Origin: Ephemerocybe angulata | Lineage: Eukaryota > Basidiomycota > Agaricomycetes > Agaricales > Psathyrellaceae | DNA length: 64,000 nt | Reading direction: 5' to 3' | Assembly: GCA_013368325.1 (NCBI GenBank) | Contig: JAACJK010000223.1 | Location: 186,001-250,000 of the forward strand | Translations under genes and position numbers: made by a program | Part shown: one piece after another, positions 56,473 through 64,000 of the stretch | How the letters are laid out: the number at the start of each line of letters is the position of its first letter | Numbering within the stretch: position 1 is the stretch's first letter | The notes under the pieces: model-generated | What the model was told of the DNA's origin: nothing | Seen by the model: the letters and a program-made list of their open reading frames with translations, nothing else | Database searches by the model: none

Positions 56473-56844
56473 ATGAACTCTCCACACCGCCCCTTCCTAC
56501 TACAACCAAACTCTCGCTCTTCATCAACATTCAAGTCCAAATCAGACGACGTCCCTCAAACCCCCGGCCCTCCAGCGTATCCTGGGTTCCGGCTTAGCAG
56601 GCGAGCCTTGGATCTGGACGAAGCAGAACGCGCGACGTCTGCACCCAGTACCGCTGCCACTATGCCAGGGGCTGGGTGGAAGAGTCGCTGGGTGGCATTC
56701 AGGGCTCGATACCCTCCGAAGTATCTTGCGATCTCGACGCTTCTAATTGTGGCGTTTTTGGCCGTGATTGTGGTGGCGGTTGCGATGATGAAGGAGTATA
56801 ACAAGAATACGGCTGGGAAGGCTGGGAAGGCTCTTGTGTCTTGA
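56473..56844 (+). CDS. Small single-pass membrane protein
   Basis: An uninterrupted 123-codon frame. A Ser/Pro-rich N-terminal half precedes one strong hydrophobic helix (AISTLLIVAFLAVIVVAVAM, about residues 88-107) and a short basic tail (KEYNKNTAGKAGKA). The charged RYPPK before the helix favours a cytosolic N-terminus. No family recognised. Plausible as a tail-anchored or type II protein, but an ORF this size could also be part of a larger spliced gene. Confidence 0.5.
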   Translation: MNSPHRPFLLQPNSRSSSTFKSKSDDVPQTPGPPAYPGFRLSRRALDLDEAERATSAPSTAATMPGAGWKSRWVAFRARYPPKYLAISTLLIVAFLAVIVVAVAMMKEYNKNTAGKAGKALVS

Positions 56845-57573
56845 GTGGTTTAGGGTGCTGGAATCGCTTTGCTCTTCATCGCCTGTGATGTTTGCTATCT
56901 TATATACCCCATGGCCCAGGCCGGCGCCCATGTTCTCTCTATGAGAGTATACAGTGGCTTAGATCCCAGCTCATTTCATCACAGGTCGTGGAAGTAATAT
57001 TCACCATTCCTACCATTGCTATCAACTTGAATGTTAGATATTAGCACTGACCGCCGTGATATTCCCCTTTTTTCGTCCAATGAGCTCAAATGTACAAGAC
57101 ACTAAAGTTAGGAAGTGGAAAGATACCGCGGAGCGGAGGAGTGACGAAGTCCCCACCTAGGGTGGGCTGAGCGGTGCGTGAGCAAGGGAACGATGTTACT
57201 ACCCCGGATTGTCTCGTCAGCATAGTGGAAACCACAGTCACGGAGTGGGCACCCTTCACCCTTGGGGTATTGAGCTAAGTGTAAACCAGGAGAGCAGCCT
57301 AATGAGACCTGGAGTGTAGCGCGCCGAGGTGTGATGCCCGCTCCAACTGCACGTTCAACGCTTTCAGGTGAGAATGGGTGCATGAAACCTAACGTTTAGC
57401 CTCATAATAGGTAATATCAGTGAGAAGCTGTGCGGAGGATGATACTGCTTTGTTGAGATAGCTTCGGGGATCCCTGTGGTCGGGCCAGCCTGGGTCAAAG
57501 AAAAGGTCACGGGATTGCCTGTTATCCCAACTGGGCGACCTCGGACTTGTTTGGACCCTCCCACGTGCTGAAC
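56845..57573. other. No gene assignable
   Basis: Intergenic; minus-strand frames (57108-57383, 57389-57673) have no domain. Confidence 0.4.
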
Positions 57574-57583
57574 GATATAAATT
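57574..57583 (+). promoter_or_regulatory. TATA box of the F-box-like gene
   Basis: GATATAAATT about 120 bp upstream of the start codon at 57699. Confidence 0.45.
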
Positions 57584-57698
57584 GAAGGTACAAACAAGCC
57601 CACCTCTTGATCTCTGACCACCACGTCGCTTTTTTGAATTGTCTATCCACCACACACGAGCATAACCCGCCAACTTTCCAATCGAACTCAGAGGAACA

Positions 57699-60114
57699 AT
57701 GCTAAAGAGGAAGAATTCGATCGAGGAGGGACCTGCAACGAGGAAGAAAGTTAGGAAGGACGACGTCGTACGTTTCTTTGAGGATGACGGAATGGGTGCA
57801 ATGCTTACTTTGGATTATTTAGTCTCAGCTCATCGCTCGTCTCGAGCCTAAGATTCTCACAAAGATCTTCTACGAGTTAATCATGCGAGGCCCAGCCAGG
57901 GCGACCATCGGCAAGTTTGGAGTTGAACCGTGGAATTTCGCCGAATACAGGCGCTCGGTCATTAACTGTTCAGCCCGCGCCGCTCTTCTTGGGGTCTGCA
58001 AGAAGTGGTCGGACCTCATCATCGGGAACGTGAACTTCTGGAAGCAAATACACATCGACGGAAATCGTATCCCATCGCCTCCCAAGTGCTATAAGAAGGG
58101 GTGGAGTGGGTATCACTTTGAGCAGTACAAGGAACCAACCCCAGAAGACGAGAACGACCTCGAAGTGGTGCAGATTGTCGGAGAGGTGCCGCGATCGGCC
58201 TTATCCGTCCAGCGGAGCCAGAATACCCCCATCGACTTCGTCTTGGTGGACCCAACTTACGACCCGGAACCCAGATTTTGCCAATATGGGCGGCCCCTTC
58301 TACCCCGCCCCGGGCTACTTGCGCTTCTTCACGAGAGGATGGACGCGGGAATGATTGGCAGTCTATCCATCACCACTATCGACATCCAATTTGTGAAAGA
58401 GTTACTCGATCCTGGCCTAGAGCTGGACGAACGAGTGATGGGGGACGAAGAGATTGATTGGATTTCCGACGCCGAGAAGATTTCGCTGGCTTGCGATGGG
58501 AAGGACGGTGACCACTTCGATCTCTATACACTCCCTCCACCAACCGCAGGCGACTTCCGTGGTATCAGGACCCGAAAACAACGAAGGGACGAGCAGGTTG
58601 AAGCGATCGAGCATGCAAGATTGAGGAAGAAATTCAGAGTATGGCCCGAGCTGCACACTCTACGGATCAATACGAGGAGGGACAGTTGGATGGGTGATAA
58701 CCACCGATGCGTCCTTTCCGCTGCGCGATTTCCCGCCCTTCTCCATCTCGAGCTCCGGCTCTGGGTCGACCACCCTATCTGGCTTTGGACTATCCCTTAT
58801 GCCCAGCTCACCCATCTCAAGCTCGCCACAGAAACACCCGACGGCGTCCTCCTCGGTATTGTGGCTAGATGTGTTTCCCTCGAGAGCCTTACCATCACCC
58901 TGCGTGACTGGTATGGCATGCAGAAGAAGCCTCAATCGCCACCCACAGACCAGGTCGTGCTTTCTCACCTCAAGAAGCTGTCTGTCCAGATCGAGCATAC
59001 CCCTGTTTACAGGCACCGGATTGGCAGAGACTTCCTCAACTTCATCGACACACCCAAACTTGAATCTCTTGAAGTTGTCACTGAGAATGTCGACAGAGCT
59101 TCCTGCTTCATTCACCTGCTCAAGAGATCAAAGTGTCAGTTACGCGAGCTTCGCTTGAACTTCTACTCGTCGTACATATCCAGTGTCCTCCCTGACATGG
59201 AGCCGGTGTACTACGTTGAAGCTGACGCCTCGGATGATGAGTCGGATTCAAGCTCTTCATCAAGTTCTTCATCCTGTCCTGATCCCTACGGCTCGGACTC
59301 GGATGATGCAGACTCGGATGATGCAGAGCGTGGCGATAAGGACTCGGGGGATGAGAGCGCGGGCGACGAAGACTCGGGGGATGAGAGCGCGGGAGACGAA
59401 GACTCGGACGTTGCAGACTCAGACGATACCAAGTCCTCGAAACGGGAGGAGGAGACGATCAACTCGGACTCAGACGCCACCTCCAAGTCACGCTCAGAGC
59501 CGACCAAAGTCCAACAGGATGCTGAAGCCAAGCCTCCCCCCATCCGAGAACTCATGGACAAGTTCAACCTGCCCGAGCTCCTCAACTTCGTCGCGCCCAC
59601 ACTGAAGACCCTCGCCATCCAATCTGGGCCCATGAACGCATCGTGGCTCGAAGACTTCAACGCCCCACTTCTCGAAGAAATCACAGTGGTTTGCTTTGGG
59701 ATCAGGAACTATGACACTCGCTACCCAAGCCCCAGGACCGACGGCTTCCTCGGCCCAGCGCACGATTTCGCTCTCCACCTCCTCCGCTGGATGGAGGCTT
59801 GGCTGCAAGGAGCTTCTGCAGAAGAGAAAGAGCTCCGGGAAGTAAACCTGGTAGCGGCCCCACTTGACGGGGTGACGGGCAATGGGTTTAAATGTTTCTA
59901 CGGAAAGTGCGACTACGGGCAGTGCGTGCGGGTGAACCGCCCTCCCGCTGTGAAGGAACTGATAGTCAAGATTCGGAATTTGGGAGGAAAGGTCAGCGTT
60001 TGGTGGAATAGCGACAGGAGGCGCAGTGAGCGGGAACGGCTCGCTTGGCTCAAGAGCCAGCCTCCTCAAGATAAGCCGGCATCAAGGGCGCCTCGTATCA
60101 TAAAGGGTTACTGA
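57699..60114 (+). CDS. F-box-like protein with LRR-type region and acidic repeat
   Basis: Two exons (57699-57767 and 57823-60114, 55-nt intron) give 786 residues. A short basic N-terminus (MLKRKN..TRKKVRK) is followed by an F-box-like helix set: LIARLEPKILTKIFYEL, then LLGVCKKWSDLIIGNVNFWKQI, matching the LPxEIL..VCxxWxxL..LW pattern. The middle contains leucine-rich strand-helix turns (PALLHLELRLWV, QLTHLKLAT, VSLESLTITL, PKLESLEVVT). Around residues 440-550 is a Ser/Asp/Glu tract including an exact 30-bp tandem duplication (59341-59400) encoding SGDESAGDED twice. F-box proteins recruit substrates to SCF ubiquitin ligases; this class is greatly expanded in Agaricomycetes. Target unknown. Confidence 0.8.
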
Positions 60115-60959
60115 ACTCCCGTATGACTGGATCGCGATCGAGTTTCTCCGCGCACGTTCTGCATCTCTAGTCTGAGAGTGGCATGTTTACCTGCACATGT
60201 AATATAACTCTTCCCAGAACTTATATACACCCATAATCTTCGTTATTTTTATGTATCTGGCAAGGCATAATCGCGTTAAGGGCCCTAACCAGGCGTTCTC
60301 TGCCTCCTTGGATCAATTGACAGCATCTCAGGGCTATCGAGGATCTGTACATGACCCGTGAAGCGGAGCTATCGTCTGCGTTGGGCCATGTCGGATATGT
60401 GGTTTCTGACGCGACTGAAGATCTTGTTCCTGGTGGCTTTAGCTGTAAGAGCGGGATAGCGCAAAGGAATCTTGTCAACACAAAAGGGACAGCAAAAGTG
60501 CCGGAAATTTCGCCAATCGAGTCCGATTCATGAAGGCGGTCGAGGTCGACTGACGACGGACATACACATCCCTATGAAATAAGCGCCCATGATGACAAAT
60601 CCACCCCACGCACTGCCCCTCCGGTCTCGGATTTTCTACCACGCGAGCGAAATGGTGTTCATGAACAGATCCGGAAGATCCTTGCACAAGCCCAAGACGA
60701 ACATCCTACTCCCGTTTCCGTATACTGCGTGCGTAATGCATGAGTGTTCTATAGTACATACAACAATCGTTATCCATGAATGCGGAGATGAAGAGACGAG
60801 AATGAGAAGAGATGAGAATAAGGTTGCAAGATATAAAGAAAGGTGCTAGTCGATGAATGAATCGAGAAAAAAGACAACCAAGACCGAGAATAAGATGAAG
60901 AATAACAAAGCAAGACGTTCGACGACCGAGTAAGAGACGGGCGGAGAGAACGAACGAGC
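60115..60959. other. No gene assignable
   Basis: Convergent 3' regions of the F-box-like and DUF6699 genes. Confidence 0.4.
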
Positions 60960-62617
60960 CTACATAGCTCGCGCGGTCTTGACCTCCCACATACCTCCCT
61001 TCCCTCTAACCAGACCTTCAAACACGACACGATCCCCTAACCAATCAACCTGCACGACACCCCGCCCAGTCTCACCCTCGTCCCGCCCCACCCGAACCGC
61101 GAACGCCCTCGTCACAGCCGCCCTCTCCTCCTCCCCAAAGTCTTCGTTATAAAAGTGTCTCCCCGTTATCGGCATCATGAGTTGGCGGTACATCTGCGTC
61201 AGAAGATCGTAGACGGTAACACCATTCGGATGCGCCGCTCGGACATCGATGTACCAGGGGAGCAGGGGATGGTAGAGCCGCATGTGACTTGTCGCGGGTG
61301 ACGTAGCGAGCTGCGCGAAATCTATGTTGTTGTGCGGGCGCGAAAGGTTGAGGAAGAGCGTCGAATGGGGAGGGAGGTTCAAGGGGTTCTGGCGTAGATC
61401 GAGGGCTATTGGGGGTCGGGCGTTGTCGAATTGAAGTAAGGGGTGCAACGTTCGTTTCGTCGTGTCGGTGATTTCTGAGGCGGCGTCAGAGTACAGTTCG
61501 AGCGGGGTAAGGAAAGGTCGACGCACCTGATACATCGCTCTTGTCTCTGCTCAGCACTCCCGGAAGATAACTCGCGAGCCCTCCTCGCGGATTGTAGTCC
61601 GCCCTCCAATCTCTCGGTCGCCTCGCCAGGTTCCTCGGTCCATATATCTCCTGCTGACCGATCGCCCCGGCCCCCGTTGGGATGCCCATCGGCGAGAACG
61701 CGGGATAGTATCCAGCTCCCGCCCACCCAAAGACACCCTGCCCCGCCAGATGCCCGAAACTGTTGCTCCTCGACAACCCCTCCTTCTTCCCATGCTGACC
61801 GTTCGGACCCTCACTCACCGCCCGCTTCATGCTCGAACTCCTCTTCTCCTTCCGCTTCTTCTCCTTCTTCGGCGGTTCCCATGGCGGATAGTGCGGTGAC
61901 GGCGCGCCGACGAACCCTCCTAGAGCGATGCCTCCCGATCCAAACCCTTCAAATCCTCCCCCACCGCCAGGCGCGCTCCACGGTGTATATCCCCCTCCTC
62001 CGAAGCCAAACGGCGGTGCGCCGCCAGGAGTAACCGGTGCTCCGTACGACCCCGCAGGCGTCTGAGCGCCCCACGACAGCGCGGGCGTGTTGTTGAACCC
62101 GCCAGCCGGATAACCGGAGGGCGCGTTGAAGCCCCAGCCCGTCGTAGGAGGGGCCGAGTGGGGCGCTGAACCGCCGAAACCTGGGTACCCCGAGGGTCCA
62201 CCCCCACCCCCACCGACTCCCCACGGATATCCTGGAGCGAGATTGGCGGCGTTCGGGTGTGGTGTACCTGGCCCAAATGTGGGCGGCCACGGCGATCTGA
62301 GGAATCAAAGGTAAGCACAGCTGTGCAGGAAGAATGGATGGGGACGAAGAAGCTGTTACGAATGGAAGAAAGGGTGGAACGCGATGGATTCTGCGATGAG
62401 GATGGACGTACTCTCGCTGTTGGGATGCGCCGGGGAAGGCGTCGAAGAACCCTCCTCCTCCTCCGCCCCCACCTCCAAATCCGTATCCGCCCCCTCCAAA
62501 GCCTCCAGGCTGCCCGCCAGAGCTGGCGCCGGGCGGGGCTGCGTGAAACGAAGCAGGCGAGTTGGGATCGACGAGGTTGGGCATGTCGTTGTACATCTTG
62601 ATGTGGGGCGAGAGCAT
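60960..62617 (-). CDS. DUF6699-domain protein with Gly/Pro-rich N-terminus
   Basis: Three exons (62617-62412, 62296-61527, 61474-60960) give 496 residues in one continuous frame; introns are 115 and 52 nt. The first about 300 residues are low complexity: poly-Gly with Tyr/Phe, then Pro/Gly/Ala, then a Lys/Glu-rich basic patch (PPKKEKKRKEKRSSS) that could act as a nuclear signal. The C-terminal 170 residues carry the DUF6699 pattern: RPPIALDLRQNP, LFLNLSRPHNNI, RLYHPLLPWYIDV, HPNGVTVYDLL, MPITGRHFYNEDFGEEERAAV. The domain is common in Agaricomycetes and of unknown function. The low-complexity part could drive condensate-like behaviour; that is speculation. Confidence 0.82.
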
Positions 62618-64000
62618 AAGCTTCTCCTAGGCGATGCTGTGGGCGGCCGTACGCGGTTTCGACGATGTATTAGGGTATCGAGTGGCGCGGCGTGACAGTA
62701 GTCGATACTCTGTCGCCGTCCTAAGCGCCGTTTTGCCGATGTCGACGGCGATTGCGGTATCCGTGAATCCTGGGGTATGCGGGAGAGAGGGAAGAGAAGG
62801 AGGCGAGAGACGAGGCAATGAATCAAACAAGAATTATACACAAAAGCAAGAACAAAGAAGGATGGAGAGACCAAGAGCACAGCTCCGGGCTCGTAATGCA
62901 ACTGTCGTGGTGACGGTTGATGAGATCGTCCAGCTCACCGGAAGCATTGGTGCCGTGTTGGGGCTTGTTGGCTTACAGCTTCCAGCGCCAATCACCGCGC
63001 TCGCCGTTGACGGGCGGCGAAAGGGCGGGGTCAACAACACTTCCAACGATGTAGAATGGAAGGACTGGGAAGGACTGGGATGCTAGTACGCGATTCCCGA
63101 GTGAATGCTGTTGAGCGCTGAATCAGTGGCCTTGGCTCTGTAAAAGGACCGAGATAAGATTAGATTGTGTTCAAGGTGGGAACGGGCGCCAGAGCGTACC
63201 ATGATAGAGGCAACAGAACGAGTTGCACTGGAGAGTAATGACAAGGGCATACCGAAGTTCTACGTGGTCTGGATCGAGCGCGCCTATTCGACTACCCGCC
63301 CTCTGTCAGAAGCTTCGAGGCCTCGAGAAAGCAGCCCGCCGTGCCCGGCGGGGAAGATATGGAGGCGTGGAGGCAGATAGATGGTGGGGATGGGGGAGGG
63401 GGATGGTGGGGGGAAGGAAGAAAGAGGGGGAAGAGGGAAATGCGGCGCGTTTCCTCTTTGTATAATCGCGTCGCGGCGATCATACGCACGGAGCCAAACA
63501 CGCGAGCAGTTCAATGTCCATCACACTGTGACGGTAAGCGCGCACGCCGGCCCACCGCTCCTCTTGCGTCATCGGGCTCTCACCGTTCCGTCAACGCACA
63601 CACGAACTCCCGCGGCCTTCTCGAAGCGTCGGCCTCGGGCTTCTCTCACTGGCTTCGCGCGCCGTTCCCCACCAAGCGCGCGTCGTCTGCCTCACACCTT
63701 ACGGCCCCAGACACAATCTACACAGTGATACATGAATATCTATTTCTATATCCGCTACTCTAACCCAGTCTGCGAATGCCCTAACACCCCACTGACTCCT
63801 GAACGCGCATCTGTGCGAGGTCGTTAGCATCAACCGCCGCCGGTGAAGTATATCACCACTGACCTAAACCCAGATTCGGGTATCCATCTGTACCCACAAA
63901 TTCGCACTGATATTCGGAGGTATCAGCAAAAGTGGCAGGTTCAGAGGTAGTAGGAAACTCACCGACATGCCGTCGTGACTCGTGCGCACAGCGCGTCGAC
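62618..64000. other. No gene assignable
   Basis: Upstream region of the DUF6699 gene and the window end. A plus-strand frame (about 62863-63086, MERPRAQLRARNATVVV) and its antisense (62834-63046) are both open; neither is supported by a domain. Confidence 0.4.

Overview
The window looks like nuclear DNA of a mushroom-forming basidiomycete (Agaricomycete). Host genes are cut by many short introns of about 50-80 nt with GTNNGT donors and YAG acceptors. The gene content is typical of that class: DUF6533 membrane proteins, a TPR-CHAT protein, a MYND protein, an F-box-like protein, a DUF6699 protein and small secreted proteins. The transposons (a Tad-like LINE, a Ty3/Gypsy element with very short LTRs, a hAT-type MITE) also fit. 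Identifications come from reading the sequence; no database search was possible.

Layout. 0-5.9 kb: the tail of a DUF6533-type gene, then a gene-poor stretch with a diverged tandem duplication of about 1 kb. 5.9-9.1 kb: two tandem small secreted proteins sharing a conserved C-x2-C-x15-H-x8-H motif, and a third secreted protein on the minus strand. 9.2-12.3 kb: little recognisable. 12.3-21.2 kb: a full-length LINE (minus strand) with two open ORFs, a 42-nt poly(A) tail and a 13-bp target duplication; it splits a minus-strand host exon. 21.6-24.2 kb: a broken DUF6533-type gene with a 1.5-kb element resembling a non-autonomous Helitron2/Helentron in one intron. 25.0-35.9 kb: a TPR-CHAT (caspase-like) gene cut by a 7.2-kb Gypsy element, which itself holds a solo LTR (in gag) and a hAT-type MITE (in integrase). 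36-39 kb: a perfect 363-bp tandem duplication and a tRNA-Val(AAC). 39-50 kb: three DUF6533-type genes and another multi-pass membrane gene. 50-62.6 kb: ordinary host genes (MYND, four-TM protein, small single-TM protein, F-box-like, DUF6699), interrupted by a second copy of the Helitron2-like element. 62.6-64 kb: nothing assignable.

How the parts relate. The left and central parts are an accessory, transposon-battered zone rich in expanded membrane, secreted and TPR-CHAT families. Three host genes are visibly broken by insertions: the LINE target exon, the DUF6533 pseudogene and the TPR-CHAT gene. The five DUF6533-type loci suggest local birth and death of a polytopic membrane family. No classic operon-like system is visible. 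The most informative structures are the nested insertions, the paired Helitron2-like elements with compensatory hairpin changes, and the tandem secreted-protein pair.
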